A DNA stretch of 64,000 nt from assembly GCA_017163975.1 (NCBI GenBank), contig JAFFSR010000280.1, positions 2,170,001 through 2,234,000 on the forward strand, written 5' to 3'. The notes under the pieces were generated by a model. The model did no database searches. It saw only the letters and a program-made list of their open reading frames with translations, and had not been told where the DNA came from. Both the position numbers and the translations under genes were made by a program. Numbering within the stretch: position 1 is the first letter of the stretch; every line of letters begins with the position of its first letter. Shown piece after piece: positions 25,826-37,676 of this stretch. This stretch comes from Anastatus disparis. Taxonomy: Eukaryota; Arthropoda; Insecta; Hymenoptera; Eupelmidae.

Positions 25826-28234
25826 TTTGGAGGCCCACTGTAGGGATGGTGTTTCCCAAAAATTATACTTTCTTTATTTTCTTTTACTAATAATCTACTA
25901 ACATTCCATTTTCCAAAAATTTTTATAAAAATTTTCTAATGTTTTGATATAACTAAATTTAATATTGAAATAATTCATATATCTAAGATTGAATTTTAAT
26001 ATTCTAAATTATTTTAAACTTATTATTGAATTTATATAACGTATTAAATATATAATTAAATATAAAACTGTGAAGAATTATTATTTTACTTCTCTACATA
26101 ATCGTTCTATAACCAAACATATTTTTTTAGAATATTTAAAATAAAAAAAAAATAAACAAATAACTATAATTATTTTAATTAATAAAAGACCGAGTAGAAA
26201 TTTCATGACTTTAAATTATCATCGTGATTCAAATTCGGTGTTAGACAATCATATACAGTGACACTCTGGAATCAAATAAAAAAATCGATATTTCGCGATA
26301 TAATGAATATTATTTAACGAGTGAATATATTCGAGAAAATAAAAGATTAAGAACTAATTTGTAATGATAATCTATTGTGTACAATTATTGTGTAATTTGA
26401 TTAAAATTATTATAAATAAATATGTAAAAGTTACTATTTTAATAATTAAATAGACAAATATTAAGTAAAGTAAAATGCTTTGCACGTTTATATGTTGAAA
26501 AATAAATATTTATATAAATAACTTTTTATTTTAATAATTTTTAAATATACATTAATATAAACTCATTATTTCAATAACTATTTATCATCGAAACGTTCGT
26601 AAGCAAGCTAACGTGAGAGTACAGAACAAGTGAGTGTACTCCTCCTTTTACCGATTGATATCTTTATGCATATCGTATACGCTTTCTTGCGATAGTGAAT
26701 TTTTATTATATCAAAGCCAATGCAAAATAGTTTCTTACTTTGAATTAAGAGTCTAAATAATTTGCTCTTATATTTGGTTAAATTGTAATTTAGTTTTTTT
26801 CGTTTAAGTAATGTAGACTTATTTTATAGAATATATACTTGTTCTTCTTATTCGTTTATTATATAATGTTAAGTTCTATAAATTGTTATGAATATTTTTT
26901 TATAATATTATTCAAACTTGCTTAATTAACTATTTATTATTTTTTTTTTATTTAATCAAACAATAATTATCTTGAATAACATGATTATTAATAAATATTA
27001 AAAATTTGTTTATAAGAATAATATAAAATTACATGAGAATAATTATTGTGAACAGTGAAAAATAAAACGAATAAATAAATAATGAATAAGTAAATTCAAT
27101 TAATTTTACAATTCTACCATCAATTTTTATATTATTGATTTTAATACGAAATTTTATTCTTATTCAATAACATATTTAAGAATGTTTTTTGAGCATTAAA
27201 CATGAAACAACGAAATTATAATAAATAAACGCTAATCATTAAAACTTGCAAGTTGAAAATATTTATGAAATTCTATAATATAAGTTATCTTGATTAAATT
27301 ACTGTTGTTAAAGGTTTTGAACAATGAAAAGAAAAAAAAAATAATTTTTAATCATACTTCAATTGGTTTTCATAATTTAGATTACAATGATGAAATTATG
27401 TTTTAAAATTTTCAATATCCTGATTAACTTTAAATAAAAATAATTTTGATTATTTTAAAATAAACATTTTATAAATGAAAATACATAAAAGATTTGATGT
27501 ATATATGTTTCGTCTACGTTATCAACCTTTTACGCTCCGGTTACATGTATTCTTATTCCACAGCTTATTAACTTTGTAATACTTCATATACTATCATTTA
27601 TAAATTTTAATAACCAACTAACGCAAACTAACTTATATAATAATATATAATTTATACATATGTATCATATTAATATATTTTTAGTTTGATTTCAGTTCTC
27701 ATTTATTCATCAGGGAATGGATAATTTTCTAAATGTGAATAAAAATTGAAATTGTAGAATAACTCAATTTTTACAAAAATATGAAATCAATTTAGAAAAT
27801 CAAACATAGTTATTATAGATTTAAGCCTATTTATATTAAAATAAATAGAATCACGCAAATAATTTAACTAAAATCAAGATAAATAATAGCAAATATAATA
27901 TATTAAAAATTTAATTATATTAATAAATTAATGGAAAAATAGTTAAAACTCAAAATATTTTATCATTTCTTTGAATAATATATTTTAATTATTATTGAAA
28001 AATTATTAGTTATTTAATGTAGGATTTTCTAATAAAAATAAACATACATTTAAATATTCAAACCTAAATGATCTTTATAAATAAATTGTTAAATAAAAAT
28101 AATGTCTACAATTATTCTATCTTTTAAAATGTTTAAAAAGAAAATAAGTAATTTATAAAAAAATTTAGAATTCATATTATAATAAATTAATCATAATTAT
28201 TATATTAAAGAAAATTGAAAAATAAAATATCAAA
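25826..28234 (+). other. Long non-coding leader of the Gag-only element
   Basis: A primer-binding-like site is followed by ~2.4 kb of AT-rich sequence without frames. About 26590-26690 is less AT-rich and contains CAA followed by GTGAGT, a possible splice donor that could shorten the leader before the gag start. It could also hold packaging signals. Both are inference. Confidence 0.4.
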
Positions 28235-29449
28235 ATGATTGATAATCAAGAATTAGTGGCTTTCGAAATAGCTAAAATTTCGATTCCCGAATATGATGGT
28301 AAAAACATGTCTGTTCATGATTATATAGCACAATGTGAGGATGCATTATCTGGAATAGAACCGAAATTTGAAGAAAGTTTAGTAAAGATAATGAAAAGTA
28401 AACTAAAAGGAGAAGTATATAAGTCAGTTATATATAATAATTTTAAAAATTTTAATGAATTTAAATACGTAATGATATCATATTTTAGATCTAATGAGAC
28501 AGTTTTTCAATTGTTAGGAAAACTAGGCAATATTTTTCAATATGACAATGAAACTGTTGTAGCATTCTATGTTCGATTACGTAAAATAGAAAGACAAATA
28601 TTAAACTTACATTTTTTAGAAAAATCTTCAGACATTTACTTTAAAAATTTTATTGAACAAGATATGCTTAATAGTTTTATTATGGGATTGAAACCAGAGA
28701 TTGATATTAGAATGCAAAGTCATTATCCCAATTTAGAAGAATCTTTGTTCGACGCAGTATACATTGAAAAACATGGTATTCGTAGACCCAAAAATAATAC
28801 TACAGCTTTAAAAACAGAAAGTTCCTTAAGTTTAAATGTAAAGAATGATGAACAAATACCAGAAATAAATTTAACTGATGAAAGAAAAATAGATATTGAA
28901 TTGAATCAAACAGAATTCAATATTTTAAATAACTGTCAAACTAATGATCATTCTTTAAGTTCTGAAAATATTCAGTCTACAATTTTAAATGATGACAATA
29001 TTAATTCAAATCAAATAGATGAACTTAAAACAATTACAATTTCTAAAACAAATCAGTTTTGCTTAGACTCTGAATTTGAAAAAATTGATGAATTAAAACC
29101 AAATATTTTTAATGATAATCTTCCAGAATTGATAGAAACAAATCTTAATTCGATTTCAGAAATAGATTTGAAAATGAAAAGCAATAAAATTTATGATAAT
29201 CAATTCTTAATTTCAGCAATGAAATTTTATAAAAGTCTAATTACTGAAGTAAGTTCAATATTTTCAAATAAACAATATAACGTTTATAAGATGAATTCTT
29301 TGCTTACTAAGAGTAAAAATCAAGAATTAAAAGATAATGATGAAATTTTAGGTAACAATTTGCAAATTTTGAATAATGTTACACAAAATTATTTAAACAA
29401 TGCATCAAATTCTCATTTGAATCCTATCTTGAAAATTATACCAATTTAA
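28235..29449 (+). CDS. gag: Gag-like protein of LTR retrotransposon
   Basis: A 404-aa open frame starting at ATG 28235 in AAAATATCAAAATG. Residues ~12-180 look like a Ty3/gypsy Gag capsid region: ISIPEYDGKNMSVHDYIAQC, then LKGEVYKSVIYNNFKNFNEF, then QLLGKLGNIFQYDNETVVAF, the usual run of helices that assemble the particle. After about residue 190 it becomes rich in Asn, Ser, Asp and Glu. No CCHC zinc knuckle is visible, which is unusual, since that knuckle normally binds the element's RNA. No frameshift to a pol frame is evident. Being open for 404 codons in DNA otherwise full of stops suggests selection or recent origin. Confidence 0.8.
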   Translation: MIDNQELVAFEIAKISIPEYDGKNMSVHDYIAQCEDALSGIEPKFEESLVKIMKSKLKGEVYKSVIYNNFKNFNEFKYVMISYFRSNETVFQLLGKLGNIFQYDNETVVAFYVRLRKIERQILNLHFLEKSSDIYFKNFIEQDMLNSFIMGLKPEIDIRMQSHYPNLEESLFDAVYIEKHGIRRPKNNTTALKTESSLSLNVKNDEQIPEINLTDERKIDIELNQTEFNILNNCQTNDHSLSSENIQSTILNDDNINSNQIDELKTITISKTNQFCLDSEFEKIDELKPNIFNDNLPELIETNLNSISEIDLKMKSNKIYDNQFLISAMKFYKSLITEVSSIFSNKQYNVYKMNSLLTKSKNQELKDNDEILGNNLQILNNVTQNYLNNASNSHLNPILKIIPI

Positions 29450-32400
29450 TAGTAACATTTTTTAATTTTAGTTTAGTGATATAAGTTATTCAATAATTAA
29501 ATATTCAACGGTTTTTAACTTTATATTATAGAATAGTTTATATTAGAATAATTATTTTATGTTAATATCTTATTTAATAAGAACAAAATCTTTAGTGATA
29601 AAATTGTAGTAAATTTAAAAAAATAAAAACGTAATTATGGTAAGAAAATATACTTGTATGATATAATTCATAATTTTTAGTTTTATCAATGTTTTTATTA
29701 AGATTATATTACTAAAATAAAATATTTCAAATTACATATCTTTTTAATTTCAACTTATTCAGCTTTGTTTCTAATTAGTGCTGATTATTTTAAATCGTTA
29801 TTTAATAATTGCAAAAATCATAATTGCAATAAATTTTTCTTTTAGAATTGAAGCTATTTTATATTACTACCTCATTATTTGTACTTAATACATAACTTGA
29901 TCATACTAATGCATTATTGATACATGGAAAAAATTCAAAATACAAAAAAATTCACAAGTACATAGAGCAGTATTTATAAGAGTTTTAGCTAATAACTATT
30001 ATAATACGTATTATATTCCAAAATTTATGAATTCTTCATGTAAATAAATTAAAATATACAAGTGTAATACTTTCATTTATATTTATATTCAAATGTACAA
30101 TTATAAATCTGGTTACAAATAAGAAAAAATATCGAATATTTGAAAAAAATATTAAATATAAGTTATGGTTCTTGCTAAATTAGTTTATGATTTAAAGATT
30201 TCCAAAATCTTCGAGTTAAACGTTGATGGCCACAACTTTAATTATGTGGATTTGGAAACAATAGAATTATAAAAATAAAGTTTTATAATTTAGTAAATTT
30301 GCAAATGTATATAAAAAAAATTCATTCAAAACAACTATCATTTTATAGATGTCTACATAATTTGATTGTATAAATTCCATTCAGTGTAATATGATATAAA
30401 ATCGAAATACTTTAAGGCCATTGAGTCATATTTAGCAAACATGTGTAACTGCCTCTGAACCATTCTCTTATTATAATACATCAACATTTACTCATTTTTA
30501 ATTTAAAAAGAATTATTTAAAATTATAGATTAAAATTTAAAGGTTTAAAATCCACACACATTCATGTTGTTTACATACATTTAAATTTATAAATTTTTAA
30601 CATATATAAAATCTATAATCGATTCGTCTAATTATCTGAGGCATATTAAAGTTTAGTTTTTTTTAACACACCTAATTTCTTTTAACAGGATTCAAGCTTA
30701 TACAATTACACACTCATTATTATTATATATTTTTATTTATTTGTCTTATTTTTGTTAAATGTATAATTAATTTATATTGTTTGTGGTAGTGAAGTCTTGT
30801 GTTCTCGTTCTTTTAATATTGCAGCTCAATCTGTCTATTCTATATCATTGAATTACTACTAAAAAAATGACTAATCCTTAAGTTTCTTTTTCCTCTATTT
30901 ACAATCTAAGTGTTTGTCTGTTCTAATCCAAAAACTATTATTTATCTCTTCTTGCAGAGAAAAGTGCACATTCTCTGTAATGATAGATAAAAAAAATAAT
31001 TATAAAATAAATTGAAATTGAGCCAAACTTTTGAATAAGTCTTAAAATTTAATTCATAATTAATCTTTCGCTTACATTATTTTGTTCGAAATTATTCAAA
31101 AAAACGTTATTGAATTTAGATTATTTAAACATGAAATTCTATTTAATAAATTAAAGAGAATAACATCAAATAGAATAAATGGCTCTTTATTTAGAATTAG
31201 TTTTTTTTTTTAATGAAATTATATTTCATACAATTATTGAGTTATTAAAAACTTTCATTAATTTAAAAAATATATATATTTCATAAATTTGTTTGAATAA
31301 ATAAATAATATGCTTTTGTTTCGATATTAAATCTGTTAGTTTTTGAAATACAACTCGAAAATTCACAGATTATTGATTTAAGAATCTTAAACTTGAATCA
31401 GTCGCACATATTACAATAAGAAAATTAGTATTTTATATTTTATACAAGCGTTTTATGATAAATTGATAGAACTATATAGTTTTGCGTTACAAATAAAATA
31501 TATTAGTTGTTATTAAATATGTACTTAATTTATTATAAACATAGTTACTTTTCGTTTGTATATGAAGACAAACTTAAGGTATAACTAATAACGTTATTTT
31601 TTTTAATTTTATATGATGGTTATAAGGAAAATTAATTTTATTCTTCTTAATGATAATTAATATAAACATCTGTATGCTATAAAATTTACATCTGATTTTT
31701 TATTCTTCTTAGTTTTATCATAATTTCAATTGCGAAAGCAAATCTCATACAATTTTGTTCTTTACATTATGTGTAAAAAATTAAAAATTGTTATTCATTA
31801 ATTACTTATTAAATCTGAATTTTATAATAAAATATTTAAAAATAAATATACTAGTGGTAAAAAATATTGTTAAAACATATTTATAGGATTATATAATATG
31901 CATTTCTTTAAAAATGAAATTCAAGTCACAAATCAAACTATATATATTAACTAAAAGAAGGAAGTAGTATATATTGAGAATATGATTATACTTATTACTT
32001 TTATTTGATTTGACTTAATTTTATTTGATTTTTATAAATTTGTAAATTTTATTTATAATAAACATAATACATAAAATATTTTGATAAAATAATAAATGTG
32101 AAAATAAAAGAATCCTAGGTCGTATATTTACTTGATATTTAAGATATGAATTTAGATTTTACTATTAAATATGAAACAAACAGTGAAAAAATATTTATAA
32201 ATAAATCATGTAGATCAAACATTTTGGACAATTACAAAAAAAAAACTTTAAAAATAAAATGATATCTTTACGACTATTAAAAAAATGAATGCATATATAT
32301 ATAAAAATATTTTTGTATTTAGAACTCGTTTATGTAAGGACATATTATAATTTAAAAAACTATATAATAATTTCACTACTCAAATAATAAAAGACTTTAT

Positions 32401-33046
32401 AATAGTAATTGATGAGCTGGTGTTCATAGTTGAGTGCATCTTTGTAGAAGTAAAGAAAGAATATGATTACTTTTATTAATAAATTTACTTTTAATCCTCT
32501 AAAAAAACATTACATACAGTTAAAAAGTGTTACATCACATAAAAAAAAAAGAACAAAATTTTTAATATTTTATTTCTAGCATATGAAGAAAAATTTTATA
32601 AGAAATTTTACCAGGATTTATGAACCAAAAATTATTTTACAAACATCAAAAACCTATATGCAAGGGTGCATAATAGTTGAATTTTGGAATTTTTGATGCT
32701 AAAATTATTATTACACTGATGTTACTTCAGTTTACCATTTGGCTGTTTACTCCATATTTTAAGTATATTATGCAGAGCTGTAACTAATATTTTAAAGAAA
32801 GGATGATCATCAAATTATAAGAACGAAATGGATCACACTGCAACAGCTAATGGGAATTTAAATCAACAGTGCTTAAAAATTCGAGAATGAATTGAACAAA
32901 AAAAATTGGAAAGAAATATTACAAATCAAGAAAAAGACATTCAAGTGTTAATTAAAAATCAATCATGAAAAAAAAATCTGGAAAATACAGAGACTGCATT
33001 TACTAGTTCGCTGTGCCATCTCCTAGCAAATGCTTTAGGTGAGGGG
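29450..33046 (+). other. 3' interior of the Gag-only element, no pol
   Basis: About 3.6 kb of AT-rich sequence where pol would be expected. No RT or integrase motif was recognised. Near the end, 32828-33046 stays in one frame through two TGA codons (MDHTATANGNLNQQCLKIRE..., ..NTETAFTSSLCHLLANALGE) right up to the 3' LTR. This may be a decayed remnant of another coding region. Confidence 0.5.
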
Positions 33047-34770
33047 TGTAACGTCCCCCCTATTCTGATTCTTATTTTTTTTTAAAAAAACATTTTTTCT
33101 ATGAGCATTAATATTTTATTTATTTAGAATGAATGAGTTTATTAAATTTATTGATGAACTCTTCTTTAAAGTTAAAATTTAAATGAAACATTTTAAAATA
33201 TAATAATAAGTATTAATTTAACTAAATTCTATATAATTTTAATTGAATACAAAAATAGCAATGATTATTAAAAATATTAATATGTCTATGTATATAAGCG
33301 AGTACATATGCGTATGTTTCCGTCCGATCGATAAAGATTACCTTACAGCAAGAATCGAATTCTATCTTAATGCAAAGGTGTAGCAATTGAAAATATTATT
33401 AACTTTCTTTTTAATTTAAACAAATTATTAATAAATATTAGAATCTCAATAATAATATTTAAATTATTATTTGAAGACGTATTCAGACTTATTAAGAATA
33501 TTGTATTATAAAATATTTATAGTTTTAATAAATTTATATTTTATTATGTTCCAAATTTTATATTTTGTCAATTGTAAATTATAATATTGTAAAATGAATT
33601 ATTTGAAAATGATTTAAAATGTTTACACATTCAAAAGAAAATAAATATTATCTAAATATTTGATTTCAATAATGATTTTGATTTTTAAATATTTAATTCA
33701 AAAACTAAATAAATTTACAATATTATAATATAAATAATATTTGTTAAGATTATTAATTTTTCACTTGAAATAATAGATTATTTAAAAATAAATATTAGAA
33801 TATTTCTAATTCGAATTTAAACAAAATCAAATATAAACGAAGTAAAATTAAAAGTTTATAAGAATAAAAATAGAAATTTAAGAAATTATTATTAAATTAA
33901 TTAAAAATCAATTAATAAATGCTTCCTACGACATTGGTTTGTAGTGGGAGTAGCTTGTGGAAACGCCTTAGCGAAGCAATAAAACTAATGTGTAAAATGT
34001 ACTGGTAGCGCAGTCCAAGCTAAGCGCCTCAGCAATCAAACATTATAATTCTTTTACAAATATGACATACATTATTTTTGTCAAATAAATTACTTCAAAT
34101 TTACAAACTTCATTTTACATTACAAGATTATTTTGTTGGATTTTTAAGCAATTATTATTTTTCTTGAATTCATTTTTTCTACAAAGTTACAAGTTTGAAT
34201 CTTATTAATTAATATTTTGTATTATTTGCTTCGGAAACAAATCTCAAACAGATTAAATATTTATTGAATTTGTATTAGTGTGAATCGAATATTTCCAATT
34301 GGTTTATCAATTATAAGTAATTTTATTAAAGAATTTTCATATTTTATTAAAACCAATATTTTTGTGAGTAGTAGAATTGAATAAAAGTAAGTACTCTTAA
34401 TTTTGAGTAATATTATTTCTGTACCTTTTTTCATATTATCTATCCTAAATATATTATCATTAATGATTTCAATTTAATTTCATATTGATTTAATTAAAAT
34501 CAAGTGTTTCGTTTAACAATTATTTCTTCTATTTTATTTATTAGTCAACCTGACCACCCAGGAGGTAATAAGCGTTGGGAAGACTAAATAAAAATAATAT
34601 TCAAATAATAAATAAAATAATTACTATTTAATTGACTAATGCATTGATTCTACAATTTTAACTTCACAAAATTCAAACCAAGAAAGTATAATTTATTAAA
34701 ACACCACGAGCTATTAGATAGAAATATCTAGGCTCATTAAAGAATTTCTCGCCACTAAGCAGACGTCACA
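33047..34770 (+). repeat. 3' LTR of the Gag-only retrotransposon
   Basis: A 1,724-bp copy of the 5' LTR with the same TGTAACGT start and GACGTCACA end, preceded by GAGGGG. It is followed directly by the GAAC duplication and the resumed foldback arm. Confidence 0.92.
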
Positions 34771-36593
34771 GAACTTTCAAGTACAAGAAACCTGTAGCGA
34801 GAAAGTTTTTGGTTTTTGTACAAAGAAGATTTGTGGAAAGTTTCAAATCGATTGATGAATAATTAAAAAAGAAGTAACAACATTTACAAGTAGCGCGCAT
34901 GCGGTCGAGCGCTGCAGTTTTCTTATAAGTTAGATTTTCAGTGAATATTACGTCAACTGAATGACTCTTGGTAATATTATTTGGAAAAAGCAATAATACA
35001 AATATAACAATATGATATTTATTAAAAGTAAATAAACATATAAATAAACAAACAAATAAATAAATAAACAAAAATCTGTCATGTAATTATTTAATAATTA
35101 AATAATTACATTACAGATTTTTGTTTAATACTGATTTTTTGATTGTTTCAAAGGATTTGTTTTTTATTTTGTCTGTTAAACCTTTTTTTCTTTCGCATTA
35201 GTAATATGAGTTTTCTAAAATACAAAATGTCATATTTTTGAACAATATAATGTTGGGATTTATATTTATAAAAGTAAACATATATGCGTATGTACGTTCA
35301 CTTTTAGGAATATTTGGCTACCAGTCTTCTTTTGTATAACGATTAGACTTGTAAAATTGTTCATCACGAGGAATGAAAATTATTTTATTCTTATAATGGA
35401 ATTAAAAAACGGTCGAAAAAGAACGATGTATCATTTCTTGTTCTTTTTTGACCGTTTTTTGATTCCATTATTTCCCATGGTGTACAATTTCACAAGTCTA
35501 AACGTTAAACAAAAGAAGACTGGTAGCAAAATATTCCTATATGTTAAGACCACAGCACTTGCCTAAATCGTATATATATATATATATTTATATATACGAA
35601 CAAAATTCATAATAATGTTTATATAGAAAAAGAGTGAACGTACACACGCATATATGTTTACTTTTATAAATATAAATCCCAACATTATATTGTTTAAAAA
35701 TATGACATTTTGTATTTTAGAAATCTCATATTACTAATGCGAAAGAAAAAAAGGTTTACCAGACAAAATAAAAAACAAATCCTTTGAAACAATCAAAAAA
35801 TAAGTATTAAACAAAAATCTGTAATGTAATTATTTAATTATTAAATAATTACATTACAGATTTTTGTTTATTTATTTATTTGTTTGTTTATTTATATGTT
35901 TATTTACTTTTAATAAATATCATATTGTTATATTTGTATTATTGCTTTTTCCAAATAATATTACCAAGAGTCATTCAGTTGACGCAATATTCACTGAGAA
36001 TCTAACTTATAAGAAAACTGCAGCGCTCGACCGCATGCGCGCTACTTGTAAATGTTGTTACTTCTTTTTTAATTATTCATCAATCGATTTGAAACTTTCC
36101 ACAAATCTTCTTTGTACAAAAACCAAAAACTTTCTCGCTACAAGTTTCTTGTACTTGAAAGTTCCCTTGATACTTTTTTCTCGAGTACATTATAAACGCA
36201 CAATTTGTAATTTGTATTAATTAATAAACAATTGCGACTAACAATTTGAGAATTAACAATTTTTATAATTATCATAAGTTTCGCTATGATATTTAGAAAA
36301 TATATTTCAAATTTCAGCGTAATCGGTTAATATTTACTCGAATTACAACGATTTAAGTTTAAAAAAGTATCGAAATTTAATGTAAAAAATTTTCTTGTTT
36401 TTAATTTTTTTCTTGAAAAATAAAAATTTTATAAAAAAACTGTTGATATAAAAAAGATGCGGCATGATGAGTTTTACAACGTCAAATTTTTTGAAATTTA
36501 TTTGAAGAAAATGAAATTTTTACTACCAAGTGACTTCAGTTTTGCGTGTTCCGAACGTAAATGCCCTTATTGCATCCAGGCCTTCAATTGCTC

Positions 36594-36990
36594 GAGGAAA
36601 CCTAGGAGCAGGCTACAATTGGCGGCGAGGATCCTGATGATGAAGAAGATAATATATCTGTTGAATCTGAATATTCAGATACAAATTTCGAATCAAGTAC
36701 TGATGATTCCGACCTTGAAAATGCAACGCTAAATGAATATTTAGTTGACGATAACAGGAACAGTGCGAAAAAATAAAAGAGAAATTCCACAGGAATTGAA
36801 AATTGCCGAAAAGAAAGCAGTACCAGCAGTTGAATATGCTTGTACTGATGAAATGACATTAGTATCATACAGTCCCAAAAAAAATAGTATTGATACTAAT
36901 GTCACATTTACATGGCAATACTGAAGATATTGAGGGAAAACCTGCAATTATTCATTTTTACAATCGTAACAAAATTAATTTATTATCTAT
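36594..36990 (+). pseudogene. piggyBac-like transposase relic, internally deleted
   Basis: After the GAGGA site, one frame reads TIGGEDPDDEEDNISVESEY and continues acidic to NEYLVDD, like the acidic N-terminus of piggyBac transposases. At about 36755 the frame changes into GTVRKNKREIPQELKIAEKK, ACTDEMTLVSYSPKKN and then EGKPAIIHFYNRNK near 36932-36975. These are recognisable blocks of the C-terminal half of piggyBac transposases. The catalytic middle is missing, so a large internal deletion joined the two ends. An in-frame TAG lies at about 36602, and frameshifts follow the second block. The foldback element inserted at its 5' edge. Not functional. Confidence 0.7.
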
Positions 36991-37213
36991 GGAACAAGGG
37001 CTGTAGTCCGTTATTACAGCAATTCTCGCGCTAGTAAGAGCAAAACGGAACATATTCATATGTGTTCCGTTTCATATTTGCGATATTTCAGAGCGTTCCG
37101 AAATATTTTTTCAAAGCAACCTAAAAATTTGTTTTTCTAACGGCGTGCGCAAAATTCGATTTCATGTACTCGTTTGCGTACATAAAATATCATATTATGA
37201 GACGCATTTGTTT

Positions 37214-37393
37214 AGCGTGCGTAAAATGAATCGAGCGTGCGTAAAATGATTTCAGCGTGCGTAAAATGATTTTAGCATGCGTAAAATGATTTCAGCGTGC
37301 GTAAAATGATTTCAGCGTGCGTAAAATGATTTCAGCGTGCGTAAAATGAATACAGCGTGCGTAAAATGATTTGAGCGTGCGTAAAATGATTTC
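37214..37393. repeat. 20-bp tandem repeat, 9 copies
   Basis: Nine contiguous 20-bp units with consensus AGCGTGCGTAAAATGATTTC and only scattered substitutions (e.g. AGCATGCG in unit 4, GAATCG in unit 1, GAATAC in unit 7). It lies in the left subterminal region of the Harbinger-like element. A related single copy, GGCGTGCGCAAAATTC, is just upstream near 37142. Confidence 0.95.
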
Positions 37394-37399
37394 ATCTAA

Positions 37400-37676
37400 A
37401 AAAAATTTTTTTAATTTTCAAAGTGTTATATTTCAGGAACTATACATCATAACAGACATTTATACATCTCATTTGAAAGCTCTTGTGGTGCTCTTTTAAA
37501 GTGCTATGTACAATTCTTTTCACGATACGTGAACTCTCTTATTAATTAATCTTAGAGATAATCATTTAAATAATTTCTTATTTATTGTTTCAAAGAGGGG
37601 GGAGGAATTCTCAATTATTATTTTAATAATATATTTTCATGGAATTTCAATTTAAGAGCAGGCCGGATTCGCTGTC
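37400..37676. other. Spacer without recognised feature
   Basis: AT-rich sequence between the 20-bp array and the palindrome. Nothing identifiable. Confidence 0.5.

Larger units (their letters stand above)
24100..34770 (+). mobile_element. Gag-only LTR retrotransposon (Ty3/gypsy-like)
   Basis: A 10.67-kb element with 1.72-kb LTRs and a 4-bp target duplication GAAC (24096-24099 and 34771-34774). The uninterrupted target sequence survives in the other foldback arm near 36155-36165, confirming the insertion point. The interior (25826-33046) holds a ~2.4-kb non-coding leader, one Gag-like gene, and ~3.6 kb with no frame above about 60 codons. There is no recognisable protease, reverse transcriptase, RNase H or integrase. 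The 3' LTR is preceded by a short purine tract, GGTGAGGGG. Near-identical LTRs imply recent transposition, necessarily with polymerase functions supplied in trans. The layout resembles plant TR-GAG elements. Confidence 0.85.
23667..36593. mobile_element. Foldback element with ~1.1-kb arms, GAGGA duplication
   Basis: The outer ends are inverted copies (GAGCAATTGAAGGCC at the left, its complement GGCCTTCAATTGCTC at the right). GAGGA sits outside both ends (23662-23666 and 36594-36598), a 5-bp target duplication. The left arm runs 23667-24099, is interrupted by the 10.7-kb LTR element, and resumes 34771-35425. The right arm runs about 35440-36593 with an extra ~100 bp holding a TA tract near 35570-35600. 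The centre is a tight hairpin, GGTCGAAAAAGAACGATG and its complement near 35410-35450. Without the LTR insertion it is about 2.25 kb. No transposase is present. The mirrored 101- and 118-aa frames in the arms reflect the palindrome. Confidence 0.85.

Noticed and set aside
34766..36220. Two nearly identical frames (101 and 118 aa, MFIYLFVCLFICLF..) on opposite strands
   Set aside because: They lie in the two arms of the foldback element, so one is the mirror of the other. The translation is low-complexity hydrophobic and has no gene context.
23667..36593. Polydnavirus-like or other viral integration as an explanation for the large inverted structure
   Set aside because: No viral gene is present, and the inverted arms, GAGGA duplication and nested LTR element are explained by mobile elements.
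37214..37393. CRISPR-like array
   Set aside because: The 20-bp units are directly adjacent with no spacers, and the sequence is eukaryotic. It is a tandem repeat.
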